Source: an uncultured Draconibacterium sp.
GTDB lineage: Bacteria; Bacteroidota; Bacteroidia; Bacteroidales; Prolixibacteraceae
Assembly (NCBI GenBank): GCA_947492175.1
Contig: CANLMQ010000020.1
Coordinates: 45,533 to 109,532 of the forward strand
Reading direction: 5' to 3'
Length of the DNA: 64,000 nt
Part shown: in pieces, positions 1 to 8,770 of the stretch
How the letters are laid out: each line of letters opens with the position of its first letter
Position numbering within the stretch: the stretch's first letter is position 1
Program-made: the position numbers and the translations under genes
The notes under the pieces: model-generated
The model's input: the letters and a program-made list of their open reading frames with translations, nothing else
Databases searched by the model: none
Told to the model about the DNA's origin: nothing

Positions 1-426
1 GGTACAAACAGCGGTGTAATTGTTTATTGTACCGATTACAAGGACTGGATACCCAATTCTGTTGAAATACAAATTGCCGACGACCATGCTGTAAAATGGG
101 CCGATGCAAATAAAACCTATCAGTGTGCTGCCATTTTCGGACACCTTGCTGCAACCGAGAGCCGTGTTAAAAAACCGGGAGAATGGAACAAAATGATTGT
201 TACCTGCCGCGATAAAAACATTACCGTTGAGTTAAATGGCAAGGTCGTTACTGAAATGGACATGGCTTTATGGACCAGTGGTAAAAAAAATCCGGACGGA
301 TCGGATATTCCTTCGTGGTTGCCCAAGCCATTTGCCGAACTTCCTACCAACGGCAAGATCGGTTTACAGGGTAAACATGCCGGTGCTCCCATTTGGTTCA
401 GGAATGTGAAAGTGAGGGAATTGTGA
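1..426 (+). CDS. DUF1080 (3-keto-disaccharide hydrolase-like) protein, C-terminal part
   Basis: The frame is open from the first base of the window to a TGA stop, so the 5' part lies outside. The visible 141 residues have the jelly-roll end of DUF1080/3-keto-disaccharide hydrolase proteins: an early Tyr-Cys-Thr strand, a 'VEIQIAD'-type strand, a 'KPGEWN' turn, a 'CRDKNITVELNG' strand, and the closing strands 'GKIGLQGKHAGAPIWFRNV'. This family binds or cleaves oxidised sugar glycosides and is usually secreted in Bacteroidota. The signal peptide and any fused domain cannot be seen. The sugar oxidoreductases near 51-54 kb fit the same kind of metabolism but are far away. Confidence 0.8.
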   Translation, partial: GTNSGVIVYCTDYKDWIPNSVEIQIADDHAVKWADANKTYQCAAIFGHLAATESRVKKPGEWNKMIVTCRDKNITVELNGKVVTEMDMALWTSGKKNPDGSDIPSWLPKPFAELPTNGKIGLQGKHAGAPIWFRNVKVREL

Positions 427-436
427 GAATAACTAC

Positions 437-493
437 AAGCTGCAAGCCTCAGGTTACCATTTTTTTATACGCGTAGTTTGAGGCTTGAAGCTT
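437..493. repeat. Long imperfect inverted repeat between two genes
   Basis: Arms at 437-451 and 479-493 are reverse complements over 15 bases with one mismatch and are separated by a 27-base AT-rich spacer. It lies 10 bases after the DUF1080 stop and 12 bases before the next ATG. It could terminate the upstream transcript or be a decayed palindromic repeat. There is no clean T tract directly after the right arm. Confidence 0.45.
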
Positions 494-505
494 AAAAAGA
501 AATTT

Positions 506-952
506 ATGCAAAAATTATTTATCATTTCGTTGCTGGTTATGCTTTCGGTACCTGTTTTGGCCGAAAATAAAATCCCGTTAAAAGATAAGTCAGAAATTCT
601 TTTGCTGTTCGAAAAACAGAAAGAAGCGTGGAACGAGGGTAATCTGGAAAAGTTTATGGAGACTTACTTGAAATCGGAGAATCTGGTTTTTGTGGGGGCG
701 CGTGGTGCAACCTATGGCTGGCAGGCTGCACTCGATAATTACAAAAAAGGTTATCCCGATAAAAATGCCATGGGAAAACTGGAACTTAAGGTTCTTAAAA
801 TGTCGAAGATTGACATCCATACCGTTTTTGTGGTCGGGCGTTTTGAGTTAAGCCGCGAAATTGGCGATTTGGCAGGTCATTTTACCCTGGTGATTCAGAA
901 AATAGAAGGGAACTGGTTAATTGTAAGCGATCATTCGAGTGCCGAAAATTGA
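506..952 (+). CDS. Secreted NTF2-like (DUF4440/SnoaL-type) protein
   Basis: The 148-residue product starts at ATG 506, where a hydrophobic signal peptide begins (MQKLFIISLLVMLSVPVLA, cleavage near residue 19). A TTG 21 bases upstream is in frame but would put charged residues before the signal, so I rejected it. The mature part has the cone-shaped NTF2-like pattern: a helix with 'LFEKQKEAWNEGNLEKFMETYL', a 'FVGARGATYGWQAALDNYKKGYPD' segment, then three long strands ending in 'GNWLIVSDHSSAEN'. Such secreted DUF4440-like proteins are usually small-ligand binding or of unknown activity, and no catalytic set can be named. Confidence 0.75.
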   Translation: MQKLFIISLLVMLSVPVLAENKIPLKDKSEILLLFEKQKEAWNEGNLEKFMETYLKSENLVFVGARGATYGWQAALDNYKKGYPDKNAMGKLELKVLKMSKIDIHTVFVVGRFELSREIGDLAGHFTLVIQKIEGNWLIVSDHSSAEN

Positions 953-955
953 CTT

Positions 956-2233
956 CTAATCTTCGGCCTTTCTGAACACAATCCGAAGTTTAACCTGTGA
1001 TTTTACTTTGCGTCCGTTGAAGAGCTCTGGCTGCCATTCAGGACCCTTTTCTACAAGTTCTTTAGCTTTGTTAAAGAATTCCTTGTCTGCATTATTTGCA
1101 TTTTTAATCGCTACAATATTCCCGTTTTCATCCAATTTTACCTGTAGTTTAACTACTCGTTTTTTCTCTGCAAAATCATCGGGAAGCAGGGCATTTTTAT
1201 ACAGGTACTCATAATAGCTTTTGTAGCCACCCAATGGTGTAGCTTCCGAATTGTCAGCTTCTGTCTCAACAACTGTAACACTGCTTGTAACGGCTTGTTG
1301 TTTTTGTGTTCCATAACCAACTACCACCACTTCGTCTAATGCAAGTTCACTTGATTCAAGTTTTACAAGATTGTCAGAGTCCCGGTTAGGTTGAAATTCG
1401 TTGGCTTCCATACCAACAAAACTGGCAACCAGTGTAGTGTTGCTGTCTTTGCGGAGCTGTAACTGAAAGTGGCCATCCATATCGGTAACAACACCGTTGT
1501 CTGTTCCTTTTTCAATTATGCTTACCCCGGGAATTGGTAGCTGGTCGTCGGCCGAAACAACTTTCCCCTGTACCACAGAACCGGCTTTTTGTACAGATGC
1601 TTTATTGGCCGGTCTGACTTTGGGAGCAGCTAAAGTAATTTCATCGTCAACCATCTCAAAAGTTTTAACTTCAACTTCAATATCGGCTTCTGCTTCCTGA
1701 ATTATGGCTTCTTTTTCCTGAACAATTAGGGCCGATTTTGGTGCTGCTGCCTTTTCATGAACCTGAATCTTTTTTCTTGTTGTTACATCTGTTGCTTTTT
1801 TCTTTTGGGTATCCTCTTCTCTTTGCTCGATGACGGGAGCCGGTTTTTCTGCGTTCTCCTTTTGTATCGGTTCAGGAGCTTTCTCGGTTTTAGCTTCCTG
1901 CTCAATTTTGGTTTCTGTCATTTTCTGAACCGGGTCCTGTTTGTCCAACTGCATCCAAATAACTCCAGCGGTTACCAATAACAAAATGGTTGCTGCTACA
2001 GCAAAATACGACGTGCGGTTTTTTCTTCGTTTTGTACCTATGCGGATTTTTAATTCACTTAAATTCTTTTCTAAATCAGAACCGGAAACCAGTTCCAATC
2101 CTTCCAAAGCTTCAGCTTCAAACGAATTTTTTTGCAATTCCTTTTCAAAGGCATTTCGTTCGGCGTTGGTCATTTCATGATTTAAATAACGCCTGTAAGT
2201 TATTTCGTCGATATGTGGTTTCCCCGTGGTCAT
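956..2233 (-). CDS. Membrane anti-sigma-like protein with carboxypeptidase-D and TonB-C-like domains
   Basis: The 425-residue protein starts at ATG 2233, which overlaps the sigma gene's TGA as ATGA; an in-frame ATG 18 bases upstream would lie inside the sigma gene. Residues 1-70 are a charged cytoplasmic segment with the 'YLNHEMTNAERNAFEKEL' helix seen in Bacteroidota anti-sigma partners. One membrane segment follows at about 76-95, then a long Lys/Glu/Pro-rich stalk. At about 220-290 lies a carboxypeptidase-D regulatory-like domain, followed by a SusC plug-like motif (DEVVVVGYGTQK) and a C-terminal TonB-like fold. The pairing with the sigma factor suggests it restrains that factor; this is inferred. 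The plug motif on a non-receptor is odd. Confidence 0.75.
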   Translation of the reverse strand: MTTGKPHIDEITYRRYLNHEMTNAERNAFEKELQKNSFEAEALEGLELVSGSDLEKNLSELKIRIGTKRRKNRTSYFAVAATILLLVTAGVIWMQLDKQDPVQKMTETKIEQEAKTEKAPEPIQKENAEKPAPVIEQREEDTQKKKATDVTTRKKIQVHEKAAAPKSALIVQEKEAIIQEAEADIEVEVKTFEMVDDEITLAAPKVRPANKASVQKAGSVVQGKVVSADDQLPIPGVSIIEKGTDNGVVTDMDGHFQLQLRKDSNTTLVASFVGMEANEFQPNRDSDNLVKLESSELALDEVVVVGYGTQKQQAVTSSVTVVETEADNSEATPLGGYKSYYEYLYKNALLPDDFAEKKRVVKLQVKLDENGNIVAIKNANNADKEFFNKAKELVEKGPEWQPELFNGRKVKSQVKLRIVFRKAED

Positions 2234-2814
2234 TTTTTCTTTTCCATGCAAATTTTCAAGTTGCGTTTGCCGTTCTGAATAAAGCTCTTTACTTTTTTCT
2301 CTTCCAGCTTTAATTCAGCCGAAATTTCGCGGTAGCATTTGTTTTCAAAATAGAACAAACTGATGCAATTTTTTTGCTCAGCCTTTAACTTTTCAATACA
2401 GTCGGCAAGCGCTTTTTCAATCGCTTCGTTCTGTTCTCTGTCAATAGGATGCAATTCGGGCGTGTTTTCCATAAAGCTGGCCAGTTCTTCGTCGCTTGAA
2501 ACCATTATATGATTTCGCGGACTTTTCCGAAGCTCCATTAAACAGTAGTTTTTGGTAACTACGTACAACCAACTTTTAAAGTTTTTTATCTCATGTTTGT
2601 GAATGCTATCCTGAATTTTTTCGTAAATGCCAATAACTGCATCTTTCGAAAGTTCCGGATTTTTAAAGTACTTTAAACAAACTCCGTACACCAGGTGCAT
2701 ATAACGCGAATACAACTCGCCAAGCACATCAAAATCCTTCTTCTTCAGATAAATAGTAAGAAGTTCCTGATCGCTCAATTGCTTTCTATTTCTGCTTTTG
2801 CGTAAGAGTTGCAT
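2230..2814 (-). CDS. ECF-type RNA polymerase sigma factor
   Basis: This is a 194-residue sigma-70 family protein. Region 2 is visible at about residues 28-95 (a helix around 'LGELYSRYMHLVYGVCLKYF', then 'FKSWLYVVTKNYCL'), and region 4 near the end with a helix-turn-helix ('CISLFYFENKCYREISAEL ... KVKSFIQNGKRNLK'). There is no region 1 or 3, as in ECF factors. It is translationally coupled to the downstream membrane protein and divergent from the VWA gene at 2918, so all three may be co-regulated. Its N-terminus is rich in Lys/Arg. Confidence 0.88.
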   Translation of the reverse strand: MQLLRKSRNRKQLSDQELLTIYLKKKDFDVLGELYSRYMHLVYGVCLKYFKNPELSKDAVIGIYEKIQDSIHKHEIKNFKSWLYVVTKNYCLMELRKSPRNHIMVSSDEELASFMENTPELHPIDREQNEAIEKALADCIEKLKAEQKNCISLFYFENKCYREISAELKLEEKKVKSFIQNGKRNLKICMEKKK

Positions 2815-2917
2815 TTGAAGTAAAAGTATAATAATTCAGATTTTTAAAAAATTATTTATGGAATTTGTACACGGCCTGCATCCTGTTAATGAACATAAAT
2901 TATAAAAACGAAATATC

Positions 2918-4768
2918 ATGAAACGAACAATTTTAATTTTAGCAGCAATCATTAGTCTTTCGGGAATTTTATTGGCTGTAGAAAACAGGGTAATTAGTGG
3001 TATCGTATCCGATGAAAGTGGAAACGGAATTCCGGGAGTGACCATTACAGTGGAAAATAGTAGCCGTGGAACCATTAGCAATATGAAAGGATTTTACAAA
3101 ATTGAAGTAAAACCCGGCGATAAACGTTTGGTATTTTCTTTTGTGGGAATGCAGACTCAAAAAATAAAAATTGGAACGCAGGATACAATAAATGTAGTTT
3201 TGAAAAACGATGTTATGGATTGTGAGGAAGTGGTTGTTGTGGGATATGGTATTCAACAAGAAATGGCTGTTACCGGAGCAGTTGCGCGATTAAAAAGCGG
3301 ACGTATGATTCCCGGAAAACAATTTATATCGCCTTCACCCGACTGGAATACCGAAAACTATTCTACTATTCATGAAAACGGCTTTAAAAATGCGAAGGCA
3401 AATCCGCTGTCCACCTTTTCAATTGATGTCGATAATGCTTCGTATTCAAATGTGCGCCGATTTATCAACCAGGGGAGTTTGCCGCAAACCGATGCAATAC
3501 GCATAGAAGAAATGATTAATTATTTTAGTTACAATTATCCCGAGCCAACGGGCGAACATCCGTTTAGCGTGAGCACAGAGGTTGCTACCTGTCCGTGGAA
3601 CAGCGAACATTATTTAATGCATGTAGGCCTAAAAGGTAAGAGTATAGAAAAAGAAAATCTGCCGCCATCGAATCTGGTTTTTTTGCTTGATGTTTCGGGT
3701 TCGATGAGTTCATACAATAAACTTCCGCTGGTAGAACGGGCATTTAAAATGTTGGTGAATGAATTGCGTCCCGAAGATCGTGTGGCAATAGTAGTTTACG
3801 CCGGAGCAGCCGGAAAAGTACTGGATTCTACACCGGGCAGCGAAAAGAAAGAAGTTATAGAAGCACTCGAGCGTTTAAATGCAGGAGGATCAACAGCAGG
3901 TGGCGCCGGGTTAAAACTCGCCTATAAAATTGCGAACGAGCATTTTATTGAAGGAGGAAACAATCGTATTATTCTGGCTACCGATGGCGATTTTAATGTA
4001 GGCGTTTCAAGTACTTCGGAAATGGAGCGCCTGGTTGAAAAAGAGCGCAAAAATGGTGTGTTTATGACGGTTCTTGGTTTTGGAATGGGAAACATTAAAG
4101 ACGATAAAATGGAAACCATTGCCGACAAGGGAAACGGAAATTATGCCTACATCGACAATATTCAGGAAGCACGAAAAATATTTATCACCGAATTTGGCGG
4201 AACACTTTTTACCATTGCAAAAGATGTAAAATTTCAGCTTGAATTTAATCCGGCACAGGTAAAAGCGTATCGTTTGGTGGGCTACGAAAACCGTTTGTTA
4301 AACGATGAGGATTTTAACGACGACACAAAAGATGCAGGCGAAATGGGAGCGGGGCATACAGTTACAGCCTTGTACGAAATAATTCCCGTGGGGAAAGATG
4401 AGACCGCACCTTCGGTTGATCCTTTAAAATACCAAACATCGGAACCTGTTTCTGGAAAAACTGCTTCGGAGTTACTGACCATTAAAATGCGTTACAAACA
4501 ACCCGATGGCAAAAAAAGCAGGCTGCTGGAAAAAGTAGTTTCTACTAATTTAGAAAAGAAAACGTCTGATGATTTTCGTTTTTCCGCTGCTGTAGCTTCG
4601 TTTGGAATGCTATTGCGTAATTCTGAATTTAAAGGGACAACAAATCTAAACTCAATTCTGGATTTAGCACGAAAAGCCAAAGGAACAGATGAAGAAGGTT
4701 ATCGTTCTGAATTTATTCAGCTGGTAAAAACTGTTGACGATCTGCATTTATTAGCTGAAAATGAGTAA
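2918..4768 (+). CDS. Von Willebrand factor A domain protein, YfbK-like, with SusC-type N-terminus
   Basis: The 616-residue protein has an N-terminal signal peptide (residues 1-20). A carboxypeptidase-D regulatory-like domain spans about 24-105 and ends in the plug-like motif 'CEEVVVVGYGIQQ'. A VWA-N segment follows at about 150-235 ('NPLSTFSIDVDNASYSNVRR'), then a VWA domain at about 245-430 with an intact MIDAS (DVSGSMS) and later 'ATDGDFNVG', and a C-terminal DUF3520-type region. VWA proteins bind metal-dependent partners at the cell surface. It is divergent from the ECF sigma gene, with a 103-base spacer that must hold both promoters. The exact role is unknown. Confidence 0.85.
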   Translation: MKRTILILAAIISLSGILLAVENRVISGIVSDESGNGIPGVTITVENSSRGTISNMKGFYKIEVKPGDKRLVFSFVGMQTQKIKIGTQDTINVVLKNDVMDCEEVVVVGYGIQQEMAVTGAVARLKSGRMIPGKQFISPSPDWNTENYSTIHENGFKNAKANPLSTFSIDVDNASYSNVRRFINQGSLPQTDAIRIEEMINYFSYNYPEPTGEHPFSVSTEVATCPWNSEHYLMHVGLKGKSIEKENLPPSNLVFLLDVSGSMSSYNKLPLVERAFKMLVNELRPEDRVAIVVYAGAAGKVLDSTPGSEKKEVIEALERLNAGGSTAGGAGLKLAYKIANEHFIEGGNNRIILATDGDFNVGVSSTSEMERLVEKERKNGVFMTVLGFGMGNIKDDKMETIADKGNGNYAYIDNIQEARKIFITEFGGTLFTIAKDVKFQLEFNPAQVKAYRLVGYENRLLNDEDFNDDTKDAGEMGAGHTVTALYEIIPVGKDETAPSVDPLKYQTSEPVSGKTASELLTIKMRYKQPDGKKSRLLEKVVSTNLEKKTSDDFRFSAAVASFGMLLRNSEFKGTTNLNSILDLARKAKGTDEEGYRSEFIQLVKTVDDLHLLAENE

Positions 4769-4819
4769 TGAATGAGAAAGAGCTGATCTTTTGAAAAGAG
4801 GAATTATTCATATACATAG

Positions 4820-4851
4820 ATTCCGGATTTTGGTTTATCAAAATCCGGAAT
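4820..4851. terminator. Bidirectional terminator between VWA gene and uvrA
   Basis: Perfect 12-bp stem (4820-4831 with 4840-4851) and an 8-base loop, lying between two convergent genes. A short T-rich stretch follows on the plus side. Confidence 0.75.
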
Positions 4852-4890
4852 CCTTTTAACTGTTTATCTCCAAACAGTTATTTTTTATAA

Positions 4891-7689
4891 TCAGAGTTTT
4901 TCTTTTAGTGCTGCTGCGGTATAAGAACCTTCAACTTTTATAAGGTCTTCCGGAGTTCCTTCAAACACCAGCTCTCCACCGTTGGTTCCGCCTTCAGGAC
5001 CAAGGTCGATAATCCAGTCGGCCGATTTTATTATTTCCATATTGTGTTCGATAATGATAATGGAATGACCACGCGCGATTAAAGCATTAAACGAATCGAG
5101 AAGCTTTTTAATATCGTGGAAATGAAGGCCGGTTGTAGGCTCATCGAAAATGAAAAGGGTTGGCGAGTCTTTTTCTTTGGCCAGAAACGAAGCCAGTTTT
5201 ACACGTTGGCTTTCTCCTCCGGATAGTGTGCTCGACGACTGTCCCAGTTTTACGTATCCTAAACCAACATCCTGCAGAGGTTTCAGGCGTTTGGTAATTT
5301 TCTTTTCTGTTGAACTTTTCCCTGCAGCGAATAACTCGACGGCCTGGTTTATGGTTAAATTAAGAATGTCGTCGATGTTTAGCTCATGGTAGCGAACATC
5401 AAGGATATCTTCCTTAAACCGTTTCCCGTTGCAGCTTTCGCATACTAAAAATACATCGGCAAGAAACTGCATTTCAACTTTAATGGTTCCTTCACCCTGG
5501 CATTCGTCGCAACGTCCGCCATCTACGTTAAACGAAAAATGCGATGGTTTTAAACCCTGAATTTTTGCCGCTTGCTGCTCTGAAAAAAGTTTGCGTATTT
5601 CGTCGTATGCTTTCAGATAAGTAACCGGGTTTGATCGCGATGACTTGCCAATGGGATTTTGATCAATAAACTCAATGGCATCCAGCATCTTGTAATCGCC
5701 TAAAAGCGCATCGTGATGTCCTGTTTTTTCTCCGTACCCTCCCAATATTTTAGTGAGTGCCGGTGTTAGGATTTTGGATACCAATGATGATTTCCCGGAG
5801 CCGCTGACACCCGTAACTACGGTCATTGAGTTTAGCGGGAATTTAACTCTGATGTTTTTTAGGTTGTTTTCTCGGGCCCCGATTACTTCAATTGAATTCA
5901 TCCATTTTCGGCGTTGTTCGGGCACTGGAATTTGTTCAACGCCGCTAAGGTATTTCGTCGTCAGGCTTTCCGGTTTTTTAATTAGCTGCTCGTGGTTCCC
6001 CTGGAAAACAACTTCTCCACCGTGTTGTCCGGCCAACGGACCAATATCAATAACTTCGTCGGCAGCACGAATTATTTCTTCATCGTGTTCAACTACCAGC
6101 ACCGTATTTCCAATTTTCTGAAGCCGTCGCAGTACTTTAATAAGTTTTTCTGTATCGCGAGAATGCAGACCAATGCTGGGCTCATCCAAAATATATAACG
6201 AGCCTACCAAACTACTTCCAAGTGAAGTGGCCAGGTTAATACGTTGTGATTCTCCTCCCGAAAGCGTTGATGATAGGCGGTTTAAGGTTAAGTAACCTAA
6301 TCCAACATCGTTTAAAAATTCCAGACGACTGGTAATTTCAAGAAGTATGCGTTTGGCAATTTCGCTGTCGTGAGCACTTAATTCCAGGTGTTCAAAGAAT
6401 TTTTGAAGTTCAGAAACAGGCATTAAAACCAATTCCTGCAACGACTTATTGGCAACTTTTACATAACCCGCTTCTTTTTTCAGGCGGCTGCCTTTGCACT
6501 CGGGACATGTGGTTTTTCCACGGTAGCGCGAAAGCATTACCCTGTACTGGATTTTATAACTGTTTTCCTCGAGGTATTTGAAAAAACGGTTTAATCCGTT
6601 AAAATATTTGTTGCCTGTCCAGATTAGGAACTTCTGTTCTTCGGTCAACTCATAAAAAGGCTTATGAATGGGAAAATTATACTTTTCGGCAGAATACAGC
6701 AGTTCTTTCTTCCATTCGCTCATTTTTTCTCCTTTCCAACAGGCTACTGCATCCTGGTATATCGAAAGCGATTTGTTGGGTATTACCAGGTCTTCATCAA
6801 TCCCGATAACCTTGCCATATCCTTCGCAAGTGGGACAGGCGCCAACCGGATTGTTAAAACTGAACATGTGAACGGTAGGCTCTTCAAATTCAATTCCGTC
6901 GGCTTCAAAAAGGTTCGAAAAACTTTGTGTTATTGTTTCTTCCTTTTTGTAAATTTTAATTACACATTCTCCGTGGCCTTCAAAAAATGCAGTTTGAACA
7001 GAATCGGCAATTCTGCTTTGAGAATCTTCATCCGGTTGAACCGAAAGACGGTCGACTACCAGGTTGCAACTTCCTTCACAAAAATCATTTGTATCGTTTT
7101 TCAGAAGTTCATCAATCTTCTTTATTTCATTGTTGGTTTCCAGTCGCGAAAATCCCTGCTGCATTAACAGTTCTGCCTCTTCCAAAATAGTGCGGCCATT
7201 TTTAGCTTGCAGAGGAGCAGCAATAATCAGGCGTGTTCCTTCTTCAAATGTGTTGATAAAATCTACCACATCGGTTACGCTGTTTCGCGAGACAACTTCG
7301 CCTGAAACCGGAGAAATAGTCTTTCCAATCCGCGCATAAAGCAGTTTCAGGTAATCGTAAATTTCTGTAGAGGTTCCCACGGTTGAGCGAGGATTCCGGG
7401 TGTTTACTTTTTGCTCAATGGCAATGGCTGGCGGAATTCCGTTTATAAAATCAACTTCAGGTTTGTTAATTCTTCCTAAAAACTGCCGGGCATACGACGA
7501 CAAGCTTTCAACATATCTGCGTTGTCCTTCTGCAAAAAGCGTATCGAAGGCTAAAGATGATTTCCCAGATCCTGAAACACCGGTAACTACAATGAATTTA
7601 TTGCGTGGAATTTTTAAGCTAATATTCTTTAAATTGTGAACCCTGGCATTCTGGATTTCGATGTATTTTGATTTGTTGCTACTAGACAT
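4891..7689 (-). CDS. uvrA: Excinuclease ABC subunit A (UvrA family)
   Basis: The 932-residue protein has two ABC modules: Walker A 'GVSGSGKSS' at about 35 and again near 645, ABC signatures 'LSGGESQR' twice, and Walker B 'LYILDEPS' and 'LFIFDEPT'. It recognises damaged DNA with UvrB in nucleotide excision repair. The C-terminal zinc module is complete (CDEC and CESC pairs in 'GGRCDECQGEG ... LVCESCNGKRF'). The N-terminal module keeps only its second pair ('GACPTC'); where E. coli has the first CxxC pair the sequence reads 'LFEADGIEFEEPTVHMF', with no cysteine. The protein is also near the short end for UvrA. It may be a second UvrA paralogue rather than the main one; only a genome search can tell. 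Confidence 0.92.
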   Translation of the reverse strand: MSSSNKSKYIEIQNARVHNLKNISLKIPRNKFIVVTGVSGSGKSSLAFDTLFAEGQRRYVESLSSYARQFLGRINKPEVDFINGIPPAIAIEQKVNTRNPRSTVGTSTEIYDYLKLLYARIGKTISPVSGEVVSRNSVTDVVDFINTFEEGTRLIIAAPLQAKNGRTILEEAELLMQQGFSRLETNNEIKKIDELLKNDTNDFCEGSCNLVVDRLSVQPDEDSQSRIADSVQTAFFEGHGECVIKIYKKEETITQSFSNLFEADGIEFEEPTVHMFSFNNPVGACPTCEGYGKVIGIDEDLVIPNKSLSIYQDAVACWKGEKMSEWKKELLYSAEKYNFPIHKPFYELTEEQKFLIWTGNKYFNGLNRFFKYLEENSYKIQYRVMLSRYRGKTTCPECKGSRLKKEAGYVKVANKSLQELVLMPVSELQKFFEHLELSAHDSEIAKRILLEITSRLEFLNDVGLGYLTLNRLSSTLSGGESQRINLATSLGSSLVGSLYILDEPSIGLHSRDTEKLIKVLRRLQKIGNTVLVVEHDEEIIRAADEVIDIGPLAGQHGGEVVFQGNHEQLIKKPESLTTKYLSGVEQIPVPEQRRKWMNSIEVIGARENNLKNIRVKFPLNSMTVVTGVSGSGKSSLVSKILTPALTKILGGYGEKTGHHDALLGDYKMLDAIEFIDQNPIGKSSRSNPVTYLKAYDEIRKLFSEQQAAKIQGLKPSHFSFNVDGGRCDECQGEGTIKVEMQFLADVFLVCESCNGKRFKEDILDVRYHELNIDDILNLTINQAVELFAAGKSSTEKKITKRLKPLQDVGLGYVKLGQSSSTLSGGESQRVKLASFLAKEKDSPTLFIFDEPTTGLHFHDIKKLLDSFNALIARGHSIIIIEHNMEIIKSADWIIDLGPEGGTNGGELVFEGTPEDLIKVEGSYTAAALKEKL

Positions 7690-7848
7690 AATTTATTTTA
7701 GAGATGCAATAAACGTTAAAAAAACTTGTATTTGTCGGTAAAATGTTTCATTTTTGACGAATACAAAATTAGAATAATAGTTTTACTTCACTAAAAAATA
7801 AACGCCTATAGAGAAATTTTACTTTTTGTTATAAAAATATAGAAAGTA

Positions 7849-8442
7849 ATGTTCAGACTCAATTCACTGAACGATAATGAACTCGTTCAACGATTTATCA
7901 AAGGCGATCAGGAAGCTCTTGAGATTTTAATTGTCAGACATAAAAGCAGGGTATTTTCGTATATTTTGCTTATTGTGAAAAATCAAGAGTTAGCGGAAGA
8001 TATATTTCAGGAAACCTTTATCAAGGTAATTCGCTCGTTAAAAAGAGGGAAATACATTGAAAATGGAAAATTTGTTTCCTGGGTGTTGCGAATTTCGCAT
8101 AACCTGATAATCGATCATTTTCGAAAGGAAAAGTTAAAAGGTACCGTATCAAATGATAGCTCTGATGTGGATATATTTAATTCGCAAAAGTTTTCGGAAG
8201 ATACCATTGAGGATAAAATGGTTACATCGCAAATTTTACACGAAGTAAAGAATCTGATTGGAGAATTACCGGAAGATCAGCAACAGGTAATTCAAATGAG
8301 ACATTATATGGGCTTGAGTTTTAAAGAAATAGCCGAACAAACCGACGTGAGTATTAATACGGCTTTGGGGCGTATGCGTTATGCTTTAATAAATCTCAGA
8401 AAGCTTATAGACGAAAAAAATCTGACACTAACAAAGATTTAA
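7849..8442 (+). CDS. ECF-type RNA polymerase sigma factor
   Basis: This 197-residue protein has a clear region 2 (residues 8-80: 'LVQRFIKGDQEALEILIVRH', 'DIFQETFIKVIRSL', 'FVSWVLRISHNLIIDHFRK') and a region 4 helix-turn-helix at about 135-185 ('LPEDQQQVIQMRHYMGLSFKEIAEQ'). A small acidic protein follows 59 bases later and may be its partner. No transmembrane anti-sigma gene is adjacent. The spacer to uvrA carries the promoters of both divergent genes. Confidence 0.9.
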   Translation: MFRLNSLNDNELVQRFIKGDQEALEILIVRHKSRVFSYILLIVKNQELAEDIFQETFIKVIRSLKRGKYIENGKFVSWVLRISHNLIIDHFRKEKLKGTVSNDSSDVDIFNSQKFSEDTIEDKMVTSQILHEVKNLIGELPEDQQQVIQMRHYMGLSFKEIAEQTDVSINTALGRMRYALINLRKLIDEKNLTLTKI

Positions 8443-8501
8443 CCATTGTTAACACAATAATATATCCTGCAAGGCGTTTTAGAAACAAAATGAAATTTTA
8501 A

Positions 8502-8726
8502 ATGCCTATGCAAGATTACTCTACTTTAATTTATTTTATTAACGATTCTCAGAATGAATCAAAATTAATCGACACAAAAGATGTTGATACTGATGTTGAA
8601 GGTTCATCACTAGTTATGGACTTCGAACCATCGGAACGTTCTGTAAAGAACATACTTGATTTTGCCCGGTCGTATGATACGTTGGAAACAGAGTCGACGG
8701 GTTATGTGGAATTGAATTTAAATTAA
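8502..8726 (+). CDS. Small acidic protein of unknown function behind the sigma gene
   Basis: The 74-residue product has no signal peptide or membrane segment and is rich in Asp, Glu and Ser. The middle reads 'LVMDFEPSERSVKNILDFARSYD', a plausible short helix. It starts 59 bases after the sigma gene and ends on the shared terminator, so it is probably in that transcript. The start could be ATG 8502 or ATG 8508. It may modulate the sigma factor, but nothing in the sequence proves it. Confidence 0.55.
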   Translation: MPMQDYSTLIYFINDSQNESKLIDTKDVDTDVEGSSLVMDFEPSERSVKNILDFARSYDTLETESTGYVELNLN

Positions 8727-8753
8727 AAAAGGCACCTAAAGGGTGCCTTTTTT
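8725..8753. terminator. Bidirectional terminator between sigma operon and nhaA
   Basis: A stem of GGCACC with GGGTGCC, flanked by A and T runs on both sides (about 12 bp in all), loop TAAA. It lies between convergent genes. Confidence 0.85.
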
Positions 8754-8770
8754 AATTTAAGATATTGAGT

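Noticed and set aside
452..475. Third copy of the GGTTACC promoter motif
   Set aside because: GGTTACC is present, but 16 bases later the sequence is AGTTTG, not AATA, and it lies in an inverted repeat.
485..505. TTG start giving a longer secreted protein
   Set aside because: It lies inside the inverted repeat and puts Lys-rich residues before a normal signal peptide; ATG 506 is better.
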